A stretch of 64,000 nt of DNA, from positions 1,426,001-1,490,000 of the forward strand of contig NZ_JAIWZC010000001.1 of assembly GCF_020297485.1 (NCBI RefSeq). The letters are read 5' to 3'. How positions within the stretch are numbered: position 1 is the stretch's first letter; the number at the start of each line of letters is the position of its first letter. This DNA is from Enterocloster clostridioformis (GTDB lineage: Bacteria; Bacillota; Clostridia; Lachnospirales; Lachnospiraceae). This document shows positions 9,221 to 17,757 of this stretch, one piece after another. A program made the translations under genes and the position numbers. The notes beneath the pieces are model-generated. The model had not been told where the DNA came from. It saw only the letters and a list, made by a program, of their open reading frames with translations, and ran no database searches.

Positions 9221-9402
9221 TTGAGAGTATGAAAAAAAGTCTGTAAATTGAGATCTTCTATGATAAGTTAATGAGAAAGGTAGGTGGATGTCGTGACCAC
9301 CTACCTTTACTATACGGATGCTTTTGGATTCTGTCAAGATGTATTGGGAAATCCCATCAAATTATGGTACACTTCTTACAGGAAAACATCAGGAGGTGTG
9401 CC

Positions 9403-9678
9403 ATGAAGCTAAAAACAGACGATCCCTTTGTACCTGAAGATATCAGGGCAAAGATCAATGGACTGCAGTCCCTGCTGGATCATGCAGCCGACTTATACAG
9501 TGATATCTATAGCTGGTATGACAGTGAACTGAAATCCTATGACCCGAAAGCCACCGCAGACGATGAACTGTTTGACCCTGGCACAGGGACTGTTGTGGAG
9601 GGGATCGATTACCTGTCTATCATGGAATCCCTGTCAGAGCTGCAGACAGCCAACGAATGTAAAATGCAGAGGGATTAA
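9403..9678 (+). CDS. Hypothetical protein, IS256-element passenger (91 aa)
   Basis: The ATG at 9403 follows AGGAGGTGTGCC, a strong ribosome site, so the longer reading from 9271 is not used. The 91-residue product is acidic, with a helical start (VPEDIRAKINGLQSLLDHAA) and a Tyr/Asp-rich middle (DLYSDIYSWYDSELKSYD). I do not recognise the family. It lies inside the IS256 inverted repeats and overlaps the end of the convergent gene by 4 bp. Confidence 0.6.
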   Translation: MKLKTDDPFVPEDIRAKINGLQSLLDHAADLYSDIYSWYDSELKSYDPKATADDELFDPGTGTVVEGIDYLSIMESLSELQTANECKMQRD

Positions 9679-9887
9679 CCTTGTGTCCCATCGGCCTGGC
9701 CTCTGGCGATGTCTTCCCGTATCAGGGCCTTGATGGCCCCTTGGACGGAAGTGTCCCTGCCATATTTGTGCTGTCTGACCCAGGCCAGGATATCTGCATC
9801 TGTCTTCATATTCAGTTTTAACTTCACCTGTACAGTATTATAGCTGTCGTACCTGTCCTGAGCATCGTATTTTGAAAATCCATACAT
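9675..9887 (-). CDS. Small ribbon-helix-helix-like protein (70 aa), IS256-element passenger
   Basis: The 70-residue product has a beta-strand-like NTVQVKLKLNMKTDADILAW followed by helices (VQGAIKALIREDIARG). This layout suggests a ribbon-helix-helix DNA-binding protein or antitoxin-like factor. AAAGGAGCTTTCC lies just before the start codon. It is on the same strand as the transposase remnant but convergent with 9403..9678. Fold assignment is by eye only. Confidence 0.6.
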   Translation of the reverse strand: MYGFSKYDAQDRYDSYNTVQVKLKLNMKTDADILAWVRQHKYGRDTSVQGAIKALIREDIARGQADGTQG

Positions 9888-9932
9888 GGAAAGCTCCTTT
9901 CCGGATAGGTGTATACCTATGCCTGTGCGCTC

Positions 9933-10137
9933 TTATTCCGGCAGTCTGCCTTCGTACATAATGGACAGTTCCCCATAGACCTGCCCCCAGTTGCGGATGG
10001 GCATGGTCCACTTCTTCGTCGCCTCGAACGTGGCCAGGTACAGAGCCTTTAAGAGCGCCGTGCTGCCCGGGAACACGCTCCGCTGGCGGTTGAGCTTCCG
10101 GTAGGTAGAGTTGAGGCTCTCGATCGCGTTGGTAGTA
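9933..10137 (-). pseudogene. IS256-family transposase, C-terminal fragment
   Basis: Read on the minus strand this segment gives TTNAIESLNSTYRKLNRQ through YEGRLPE and stop, the conserved end of IS256/mutator transposases, including the Glu of the DDE triad region. It is the direct continuation of the N-terminal fragment at 13677..14722. Removing 10138..13676 and one GTAGTA repeat (13677..13682) gives an exact 1245-bp, 414-residue gene. Confidence 0.88.
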
Positions 10138-10163
10138 CTATCACTAAATCGGTATAGTACTAC
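10132..10163. other. Tyrosine-recombinase core-like dyad at RIT left junction
   Basis: Ten-base inverted arms GTAGTACTAT and ATAGTACTAC flank a 12-bp spacer (CACTAAATCGGT). This arm-spacer-arm design matches core sites of tyrosine recombinases. The left arm contains GTAGTA, the 6-bp sequence repeated at the other junction (13677..13682). Confidence 0.5.
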
Positions 10164-10245
10164 TTATACCGCCAAAAAAACTATACCGACATTTTGGGGA
10201 AAGCCAGCAGTTCCAGGCATTTCCTGAAAAAATGTCGGTATAGTT
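10158..10245 (+). repeat. RIT left 88-bp inverted repeat
   Basis: It is identical over 88 bases to the reverse complement of 13595..13682. The repeat is itself palindromic inside: AACTATACCGACATTTT and its complement bracket a 28-base centre, so each end can fold into a 17-bp stem. Confidence 0.85.
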
Positions 10246-10364
10246 CTCGCCATTCCTTTCTAAGACACAAACAAGTTGTGAAAGTTTTGTCAAATTCTTT
10301 TACTCTTTTTGACCTTTTCTTAAATATCCTTCATGATGGTACAAAAAGAAGGAGGCTTTCAGTC

Positions 10365-11606
10365 ATGAAGGAAAACCAAAAGGAACTTGAACAATTGATT
10401 CGGAAAGTAATGGATCAGATGGATGAAAGAAAGTATGGAAAAAAGATACTTACACATTACCATTCCAGTTACCAGCTTCTTATATCCGTATCACATGATA
10501 TAGGAGACGGCGAACTTTCAGAAAAACTTATTAAAACTTTTCTGGACATGCCTGTCATTTGCAGTGAAACATGGGTTAAAAAAGAACTGACCCATCGGAA
10601 ACGCTGCATCAGACTGCTCCTGTCCCTTGCACAGACAGGAACCATCGACTGGAGACGCCAGGACACTGGCGGCATATCCGGGAAACTTATGAATCAGGCA
10701 TTCCGGCAGGAACTGGAACACTTTGTCAGATATCTGGAACAAGAGGGGTTCAGCCCTAATACGATGTCCGGGTATAAAAGGATCGTTACTTATTTTTTGC
10801 TGTTTTGTGAGAAAAAAGGGTATGGGGAGTTATTCGATATCCGAACAAATGATGTGAGTACATTTATCCTGTCTCTTTACAAAGACGGACGGTACCGGCC
10901 ATCTACAATCGGAAGCTGTCTGGCAGGGCTGCGCAGATTCCTTTCCTCCAATAACCACACGGCACAGTTTCTCCTGGAAATACCCGTCCATCTGCCACAA
11001 GAAGTAAAGATCATGGAAATCTATAATGAAAAGGAACTTGCGGCTCTCAGATCCACACTTTCGTCAGGAATGCTGACTAAGAGGGATACCGCTATCTGCA
11101 GGCTTCTTCTGGAAACGGGGCTCCGGGGAATTGATGTCTGTTCTTTGAAGCTGAAAAACATCGACTGGGAAAGGGACTGCATCTCCATCATTCAGAATAA
11201 GACAAAGAAGGCGCTTATCCTTCCTTTAAGGGCTTCTTACGGAAATGATATCGCAGATTATATCCTGAATGAACGCCCCTTGAGCGGGTCAGACCATGTC
11301 TTTTTAAAGACTTTTGCGCCGTTTGGACATCTGGGTACGGCAAGCATTTATGAAATCCTGAAAAAACTGGAGGAACTTGCCGGGATTAAAAAAGAAGACC
11401 GACCAGTGGGGAGCCGGATGACAAGGCACCATGCCGCGTCTTCCATGCTCCGGGCAGGTATCCCCATGTCGGATATCTCGGCAGCTCTCGGTCACAGGGA
11501 CCCAAACGTTGTATCCGTATATCTTTCAACGGATGCCATAAATCTGGCAGCGTGTACGCTTCCGCTCCCTCCCGTTGTGGAAGGAGGTGTTTCAGATGCA
11601 CAGTGA
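10365..11606 (+). CDS. Tyrosine recombinase RitA-like
   Basis: The start is ATG at 10365 behind AAGGAGG; the product has 413 residues. After an N-terminal helical region, residues 110 to 200 form a SAM-like core-binding domain (LEQEGFSPNTMSGYKRIVTY). The catalytic domain shows LLETGLRGIDV (first Arg), MTRHHAASSML (second Arg), LGHRDPNVVSVYL with His and the nucleophile Tyr. The usual first His of the HxxR box appears changed. It overlaps the next gene by 11 bp, indicating translational coupling of the trio. Confidence 0.88.
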   Translation: MKENQKELEQLIRKVMDQMDERKYGKKILTHYHSSYQLLISVSHDIGDGELSEKLIKTFLDMPVICSETWVKKELTHRKRCIRLLLSLAQTGTIDWRRQDTGGISGKLMNQAFRQELEHFVRYLEQEGFSPNTMSGYKRIVTYFLLFCEKKGYGELFDIRTNDVSTFILSLYKDGRYRPSTIGSCLAGLRRFLSSNNHTAQFLLEIPVHLPQEVKIMEIYNEKELAALRSTLSSGMLTKRDTAICRLLLETGLRGIDVCSLKLKNIDWERDCISIIQNKTKKALILPLRASYGNDIADYILNERPLSGSDHVFLKTFAPFGHLGTASIYEILKKLEELAGIKKEDRPVGSRMTRHHAASSMLRAGIPMSDISAALGHRDPNVVSVYLSTDAINLAACTLPLPPVVEGGVSDAQ

Positions 11607-12557
11607 GTCCCTGCCGGAACTGATCAACCGGTTTGTTTCCTATAAAAGAGCGAATGGTTATCAATACCAGACCGGAGCTTATTATCTAAAGAAATATGCC
11701 GGGTTTGTCATGGAAACAGCTCCTGAAACCACGGTACCGGATAAAGCGACCGTTGAGAGATTTCTTGAAACGTTCCAGGATACCCCGGGAAGCCTTTATA
11801 ACGAGCTGCATTTCTGCGTGAGTTTAGCAGGTATCTTTCTGCCCGCGGCATCAGGGCGTATCTTATCCCTTCTGGAAGGCTTCATCTTCCCACGCCGGTT
11901 CAGCCGTATTTTTTTACGGAACAAGAAATCCTTGCGTTCTTCAGGGAATGCGACAGGACCGTGGAGGCTCCCCGTTTGAAAGGAAGAAATCTGGTTCTCC
12001 CGGCAATCTTCCGGCTCATCTACTGCTGTGGGCTCCGCTGCAAAGAAGCACGTATGCTTGCCAGGGAAAATGCACATCTGGACGAAGGCTTTCTTGATAT
12101 CCTCCAGTCCAAGGGACCAAAAGGCCGGAGGATTCATATCTCAGGAGAGCTTGTAGAATATATGGTCACCTATGACCGCCGGATCAGCCGTCTGTTTCCG
12201 GAACGTGTAACTTTCTTTCCGAACAGGGAGGACCATCCATACAGTGCCAGCTGGCTGGAAGAAAACTTTCTGCGCTTCTGGTATGCCGCCTTCCCGGAGA
12301 AAAAGGGATCCGGCATCAGCATCCGCCCATATGATTTCCGCCATCACTTTGTATATGCCAACATGAACCGCTGGCTGAGGGAAGGGAAAGACGTGAACGC
12401 CATGCTTCCTTACCTTATGCGGTATATGGGGCATTCCGATGTTAAAAATACCCTGTACTACCTCCATCTTGTGCCGGATATCTATGGAGGGATATTGGAC
12501 AGATCCAGGTACTCGGAAAAACTGATACCGGAGGTGGACGATGACAGGGAGGAATGA
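11596..12557 (+). pseudogene. Tyrosine recombinase RitB-like, one-base frameshift
   Basis: The start at 11596 lies inside the end of the first recombinase. The reading frame is correct to NELH at about 11811 and then shifts by minus one: one T appears lost from the TTT run at 11811..11813. In the shifted frame the sequence continues naturally (LREFSRYLSARGIRAY) to the stop at 12557. With one base restored, the gene has 321 codons. Catalytic residues are visible: CCGLRCKEAR, RPYDFRHHF and MGHSDVKNTLYYL (Tyr). No strong slippery heptamer is present, so a mutation or assembly error is more likely than programmed frameshifting. Confidence 0.8.
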
Positions 12558-13593
12558 TAACAGCAAGGGAAAAAAATTTGACAGCGTTTTTTTCTGGGAT
12601 ACAGCCAGACGTTTTCTGGACCACGAACTTCCCAGGATCAGGAAAAAAAGCCGGCATACCATTTCCTCCTACCGCACCTCGCTTAACATCTGCATTGGTT
12701 TTCTGGAGGAAGTGAAAGGGATCCGCCGTGAACGTGTCTGTTTTCATGACCTGGACAGGGAAAACCTGAAAGATTATCTTGTGTGGATGGCGGATGTAAA
12801 AGCATGGAGCCCGAAGACCTGTAACCTGCGTCTGACCGCAGTAAAGGCCCTGTTGTCCTATGCATCGGAAGAATGTATGGACATCACCCCTGTCTTTGTT
12901 TCGAGCCGGACGGTACATGGCCTGGATATCCCCGGCAGTGAAATCAGGTATTTTGAAGACTGCCAGATGAAAGCGCTTCTTAATGCCCCCGGTAAGGAGA
13001 AACGGTCCGAGCGCCGCAACAAGATGATGCTTATCCTTGGGTATGATGCTGCCATGCGGGTTGGGGAACTGACGGGGCTGAAAGTCTGTGACCTGCATCT
13101 TGATGCAGAGATACCTTATATCCGGATACTTGGGAAAGGCGGGAAGTATCGGAGTGTCCCGATAATGAAAAGGACGGTAAGACACCTGAGAGGATATCTC
13201 AGAGAGTTTCATGGGAATATCCCTGATCCGGTATCCCCTCTTTTTTATGCAGTTACCCATGGCATGAGGCATGGGTTATCCGATGACTGCATCCAGAAAG
13301 TCCTGAAAAAGTATGCGGAGAAATGCCGAAAAGAAGGAGTTCCAATGCCGGAAGATATCCATTTCCACATGCTGAGAAAGACTAGGGCAATGAGTTTATA
13401 CCAGGAGGGGTGTCCTTTATCCTATATCCAACAGATGCTTGGGCATGAAAATATCTCGACCACCTCTGGGTTTTACGCTTTTGTAACTCTGGATACGTTA
13501 GCGAAAGCTCTGGAGCGGACAAATCCAGAAGGAGGAAATGCGGAAAAGAACTGGAAGGATAAAAAAATATCGGAAGCCTTATATCGTCTGTAA
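12541..13593 (+). CDS. Tyrosine recombinase RitC-like
   Basis: A 350-residue protein starts 17 bp before the end of the second recombinase. It has a SAM-like N-terminal domain (ISSYRTSLNICIGFLEEVK) and a catalytic domain with DAAMRVGELTGLK (Arg), LGKGGKYRSVPI (Lys loop), HFHMLRKTRAMSLY (His-x-x-Arg) and LGHENISTTSGFYAFV (His and Tyr). All expected catalytic residues are present. It ends 2 bp before the right 88-bp repeat. Confidence 0.9.
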   Translation: MTGRNDNSKGKKFDSVFFWDTARRFLDHELPRIRKKSRHTISSYRTSLNICIGFLEEVKGIRRERVCFHDLDRENLKDYLVWMADVKAWSPKTCNLRLTAVKALLSYASEECMDITPVFVSSRTVHGLDIPGSEIRYFEDCQMKALLNAPGKEKRSERRNKMMLILGYDAAMRVGELTGLKVCDLHLDAEIPYIRILGKGGKYRSVPIMKRTVRHLRGYLREFHGNIPDPVSPLFYAVTHGMRHGLSDDCIQKVLKKYAEKCRKEGVPMPEDIHFHMLRKTRAMSLYQEGCPLSYIQQMLGHENISTTSGFYAFVTLDTLAKALERTNPEGGNAEKNWKDKKISEALYRL

Positions 13594-13594
13594 A

Positions 13595-13682
13595 AACTAT
13601 ACCGACATTTTTTCAGGAAATGCCTGGAACTGCTGGCTTTCCCCAAAATGTCGGTATAGTTTTTTTGGCGGTATAAGTAGTA
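13595..13682 (-). repeat. RIT right 88-bp inverted repeat
   Basis: Perfect reverse-complement copy of 10158..10245. Its outermost six bases (13677..13682, TACTAC on the minus strand) are shared with the interrupted transposase sequence, so they represent the target-site repeat. Confidence 0.85.
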
Positions 13683-14722
13683 TAGATCACCTTCCTGACC
13701 TCCATGGAAAACTTGAAGATGGGGGATACCACATCCCAGTTGTCATGCCAGCGTTTCATTGAGTTGGGGTACTTTGGCGTCCACTTTTCCGTCACCTTCT
13801 CCAGCGCCTCCAGCGCCTTTTCCTCGTTTGCGGCATGGTAGATGGTTTTCAGGTCCGTGGCAAATGCTTTCCGGTCCTTGTCGGAGACGTATTTCAGCGT
13901 GTTCCGTACCATATGTACGATGCAGCGCTGCTGCTCCGTCTTCGGGAATGCCGCCGTTATGGCTTCCTTAATGCCCGTGAGCCCGTCCGAGCAGAGAATG
14001 AGGATATCCTTCACACCGCGGTTCTTCAACTCGTTCAGAACGCAGAGCCAGTACTTGGAGCTTTCATTCTCCCCGATCTGTATGCTCAGGACTTCCTTTT
14101 TACCTTCCAGCGTAAGGCCGAGGATGACATAGGCGGCAAGCTTGCGGATTACCCCGTCCTCCCGCACGGAATAATGGATTGCGTCGATGTAGACCACGGG
14201 ATAGACTTCCTCCAGCGGGCGGTTCTGCCAGTCTTCAATCTGCGGCAGTATCTTGTCCGTCACGTCCGAGATGAACCCTTCCGAAGCCTCAAAACCATAA
14301 ATGTCCATCAAGGTATCCGAGATTTGGCGGGTTGTCATGCCTTTTGCATACATGGATATGATCTTCTGGTCAATGCCGGAAATGTCCTTCTGGCGCTTTC
14401 TTACCACCTGGGGTTCAAACGTGGACTTCCTGTCCTGGGGCACCTGGATGTCCATGCTCCCGAAGCTGCTGTTGATCCGCTTGGGCTTGTAGCCATTGCG
14501 GTAATCATCCGAATCCGACCGTTCTGACCTCCCATAGCCGAGATGCTCATCCATCTCCGCTTCCATCATCTCCTTCAGGGTGCTCCCCAGCAGGTCTTTG
14601 AGGGCTTCCTGGATATCCTCCGCAGTCTGGATGTCATACTCTTCCAGGAGCTGATGGACGATGTTCCTTTTCCCCTCCGTCATGACTACTTTGTGTACGG
14701 GCTGTTTTTCTCTTCTTGCCAT
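13677..14722 (-). pseudogene. IS256-family transposase, N-terminal fragment
   Basis: The start is ATG at 14722 behind AAGGAGGCC. The segment encodes the N-terminal 347 residues or so of a mutator-type transposase: MMEAEMDEHLGYGRSERS, then DVTDKILPQIEDWQNRPL, VYIDAIHYSVREDG (first Asp of DDE) and LILCSDGLTGIKEAI (second Asp). It breaks off after MEVRKVIYTT, where the RIT element enters. The last part with the catalytic Glu is at 9933..10137. Confidence 0.9.
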
Positions 14723-14808
14723 AATAATAGGCCTCCTTATGATAATAGATTTTATCATAGAAGACCTAATGCTTAATAGCTATTTACAGAAAAACTTTCA
14801 TACTCTCA

Positions 14809-15215
14809 TACAAGATAACTCTTTCAGGTGGTTTGTATCTTTCGTGAGTTTAGCAACTTAAAGATACCATAAATTTACATGAAAGAGTTATTTTTTTGTT
14901 AGAACTTTTTACTGTCCAGTAAAATTAGAAAGTACAATCGACAATAAAAAAGTCACAAAATCGACAACAAAATTTTACATATCTATCTCTTATCAGAGGA
15001 ACTAATCTCCCATAGACACAGAATTTTTTACGCCCTCAAGGATTCAATAGATTCCTTCCCTGATTTTCTTTTTGTGCCAAGACACTCATTTTTCTCCTCT
15101 TAACCTTCCAGCACCGGGCAGTCGTCAGGCATATACCTCACCTTTCGCTTTTGCATAGACCTGTTTTTACTAAACAATTGCCTGAACCTACACATTCCTC
15201 TTTGATTTATTTTTC
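14809..15215. other. Gap without recognisable gene
   Basis: No ORF with a credible ribosome site was found. The segment is AT-rich (AAAATCGACAACAAAATTT) near 14940 to 14980. It lies between the IS256 element and the recombinase end of the ICE, so the ICE attachment site is expected hereabouts, but no repeat could be paired because the other end is outside the window. Confidence 0.4.
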
Positions 15216-15532
15216 CTATCTAATCAAAGTATTTGCAGATGCCAGTTTTTCCTCCCTTAACATAAGTTCTTCCCATACATCTACAAAGCCTTCCAAATCG
15301 TCTTTCGACAGCTTCTTCACCATCTGACTGATATAGTCCAGATATTCTACATGCATACAGCTTTTATTAATGCGGATCAATGTGACTGGATATCCCCAGG
15401 CCAGTAATTCATGTAGCTTTTTATAACATTCCTGTACTACTTCTAAGTCACAGTTTTCATCAACATCAGAAAAAAAAACCGATAACCATGAGAAATATGC
15501 TCATAAATTATCGGTTCTACGTTTTCAGGTGT
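15216..15532 (-). pseudogene. Degenerate ORF with a homopolymer frameshift, unknown family
   Basis: The minus strand reads VEPIIYEHISHGYRFFF, then shifts frame at a run of nine A (15470 to 15478 on the plus strand), then continues SDVDENCDLEVVQECYKKL through VKKLSKDDLEGFVDVWEEL to a stop at 15216. The composition is protein-like and the shift is consistent with slippage. No start codon is visible. I do not recognise the family; it may be an ICE-end gene or the interrupted chromosomal neighbour. Confidence 0.4.
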
Positions 15533-15546
15533 TTATTCAGTAATAT

Positions 15547-16134
15547 TTAGTCCACAAATACAGTTTCATTCACCCGTTTATTCAATGCAACAAATTGCTC
15601 CTTTGATATTATTGGCTCATAATTGCCTATATATCTCAACTCTTCTGAAGATGATTTTGTTCTCGCCGTAACAACCCCTGCATAGTATACGGAGGCAGGC
15701 ATTTTTCTCAATCTCTTTGCCCATATGCCTGCACTTCTCATTAGATTCCCATGATTACTCCAATGTGATTCCACTTCTGTAAATGGCAGCTCCATCACAT
15801 TCTGTAAAGCAAGCAATGATATATTCTCCCGCCTGAAAGTATTGTTCCCGAAGTTCTATTTCTTTTCCCACCTACCGGCAAATCCATTTGCCGCCTCCTC
15901 GTAATTCAAGACAAGATGCTGTGTATCTTTTTTATAATCTATGAACTCCAATACCATGTATTCCGGCGGATTGTTCAGATAATCCATAACATACTTTAAA
16001 GCAGACCTCACGCGAAAAGCTTCCATTTCCTCTACAACTAACTGCCTGTCCTTAATACGATAACCATAGGGTGCCTTTTCGAACTCGGCCCTCTTTTTCA
16101 TACGACTTTTCATACAATCCTTAATATTCTTCAT
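15547..16134 (-). pseudogene. Recombinase-domain-only protein with an in-frame amber stop
   Basis: Two ORFs in the same frame are separated only by TAG at 15858..15856. The first half has KAPYGYRIKDRQLVVEEMEA, typical of the Recombinase domain after the catalytic part of large serine recombinases. The second has VYYAGVVTARTK and YIGNYEPIISKEQFVALN, typical of the end of that domain. No catalytic Ser domain is present. With the stop read through the protein would be 195 residues. It sits directly behind the three serine recombinases and may have been an accessory DNA-binding partner. Confidence 0.55.
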
Positions 16135-16167
16135 ACAGATTGTCCACTCCTTTTAATTTGAAAGTAA

Positions 16168-17757
16168 TTAACCTGCTTTTCTCATACACAGCATATTAAT
16201 TTCGTCCTGAAATTTAAAAACAACTTCAATATTATGATTCTTGTCTACCAACACTTTTTCAATAAAGGCATTAGCCAACTCCGGAGACAACGCCTCCTCA
16301 TTTCTGAACTCATCGACCAATCGGGCAAAATCTGAATAGAATATGATATTTGCCTCATCATATTTTCGGATTCCTTCTTCCACCTTTTGAATTCCTACCT
16401 CCAATGGAACAAGCTGTTCTGACAATTTCTGTTTTTTTATCAGATATTCTTCTCTGCTTACATGCCCTGCTCTGTAATCTTCATACAAGTTCATTTTCTT
16501 CTGCTCTATTTCTTCTGCCCTCTCCTGAAATCTTTCCATGATTGCATGGGAATCTGCCATATTATGATTCAAAGCCTTTGAGATTTTCTTTTTGCTGTCG
16601 GTAAATAATCTTAAATTGAATTGTATAACCGAAAACACTGCTTTTTCTAATACCGCTGTTTCAATAGGCGGAAAAGTACAATCCGACAATGGATTTTCAC
16701 GCTTAGCCAAACAATAGTAAAAGTCATTATCTTCATGATATCTGCGCCTGCTTAATGCTGAACCGCAATGTACACAATACACATTTTTATATAATGCTGA
16801 TACTCTGCGCCTCGGTCCACTTTTGCAACCACTTTTAGCAGCCCTCTCATCCAGCCACTCATTCACCCTGTTAAACTGCTCTTCTCTGATAATTTTCGGC
16901 TGTCTGTTTGGAACAAGAATTTGGTCCGCCTTATTCACTGCCCGTGTTCCTTTTGTCCCCAATACACAAGCCTCTTCTTTGTGACGTACTGAATATCCCA
17001 AATAAGCTTTGTTCCTTGCAATCTTTTTCAGTGTTGTTTTATTCCAGGCAGAGCTGGTCTTACATAATTTGGCATTGTATTTTTTAGCCAAATAAACGCT
17101 CGGCGGATCAATTCCTTTTTCAGCCAGGAACTTAATTATAAACTTATAACTTTTTTTCTGGTCTAATAGATCCATAATTATTTGCAGTACAGATGCTGCC
17201 TCCCAATCCACCTCATATTCACGGTCAACTGTATACCGATATCCATAAAGAGGTACTGGGCCGTTATGCTTTCCTTGAAGAGCCTCCTCCATCTTAATTC
17301 TCTTCTGGATGGTAGACGCCTGAATTGGAACTAACCCATTAATCAAATTCTTGAATTTGGCTTCAAAATCTATACCGTATTGATAATCTTTACTGTCATA
17401 ATCATCATTAATCGCAATATAGCGTACTTCCAAAAAAGGAAATATCTTTTCTAAATAATTGACGGTATCTATGGTGTCCCTGCCAAGTCTGGAGAAATCC
17501 TTCGTTGCTATTACTATCATATTTCCATATAAAGAACGGACTCTGCTCATCATATTCTGAAAATTAGGCCGGTTAAAATTACTGCCAGTGTAGCCATCAT
17601 CAATAAATTCTTCTACTTGATAATCATGAAATTCACTGTGTTCCTCCTTGAATCGGTTAAGCAATCTTCTTTGGTTTGTAATGCTGCAGCTTTCATCGTC
17701 TCCATCTTCCCTAGAAAGACGTTCATAAAAAAACAGAAATTTTTTCTTCATCCTCAC
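16168..17757 (-). CDS. Large serine recombinase (third of a triplet)
   Basis: The 529-aa protein has an N-terminal resolvase catalytic domain (YERLSREDGDDESCSITNQR with the catalytic Ser, then IDDGYTGSNFNRPNF and ATKDFSRLGRD). It continues with a Recombinase domain (GPVPLYGYRYTV), a zinc ribbon (CVHCGSAL and the later Cys in DCTFPP) and a C-terminal coiled coil. Its start overlaps the previous gene by 4 bp (GTGA). The three serine recombinases form one operon and presumably excise and integrate the ICE. Confidence 0.9.
   Translation of the reverse strand: MRMKKKFLFFYERLSREDGDDESCSITNQRRLLNRFKEEHSEFHDYQVEEFIDDGYTGSNFNRPNFQNMMSRVRSLYGNMIVIATKDFSRLGRDTIDTVNYLEKIFPFLEVRYIAINDDYDSKDYQYGIDFEAKFKNLINGLVPIQASTIQKRIKMEEALQGKHNGPVPLYGYRYTVDREYEVDWEAASVLQIIMDLLDQKKSYKFIIKFLAEKGIDPPSVYLAKKYNAKLCKTSSAWNKTTLKKIARNKAYLGYSVRHKEEACVLGTKGTRAVNKADQILVPNRQPKIIREEQFNRVNEWLDERAAKSGCKSGPRRRVSALYKNVYCVHCGSALSRRRYHEDNDFYYCLAKRENPLSDCTFPPIETAVLEKAVFSVIQFNLRLFTDSKKKISKALNHNMADSHAIMERFQERAEEIEQKKMNLYEDYRAGHVSREEYLIKKQKLSEQLVPLEVGIQKVEEGIRKYDEANIIFYSDFARLVDEFRNEEALSPELANAFIEKVLVDKNHNIEVVFKFQDEINMLCMRKAG

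Larger units (their letters stand above)
10138..13676 (+). mobile_element. Recombinase-in-trio (RIT) element
   Basis: Three tyrosine recombinase genes in one direction overlap by 11 and 17 bp and fill the segment, the hallmark of RIT elements. Perfect 88-bp inverted repeats lie at the two ends (10158..10245 and 13595..13682). The element interrupts the IS256 transposase, and the 6-bp GTAGTA occurs on both sides. The left side has about 20 bp more than the right, so the ends are asymmetric. The middle recombinase is frameshifted, so this copy may be inactive. Confidence 0.85.
9222..14808 (-). mobile_element. IS256-family element with two passenger genes, interrupted by a RIT element
   Basis: Inverted ends match 22 of 27 bases: TGAGAGTATGAAA...TCTGTAAAT at 9222 and its complement ending at 14808. 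They enclose an IS256/mutator-type transposase, a 3.5-kb RIT insertion inside it, and two small convergent genes at 9403..9887. Without the RIT insert the element would be about 2.0 kb, longer than a typical 1.3 to 1.5-kb IS256 element. No target duplication is visible beside the ends. Confidence 0.6.

Noticed and set aside
11811..11820. Programmed frameshift in the middle RIT recombinase
   Set aside because: No slippery heptamer of the X XXY YYZ type is present, so a mutation is the simpler explanation.
13613..13676. Tail of the ORF reading from the IS256 transposase
   Set aside because: These last residues are encoded by the RIT inverted repeat, not by the transposase.
9214..14816. Target duplication for the IS256 element
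   Set aside because: The eight bases before 9222 and after 14808 do not match, so no duplication is claimed.
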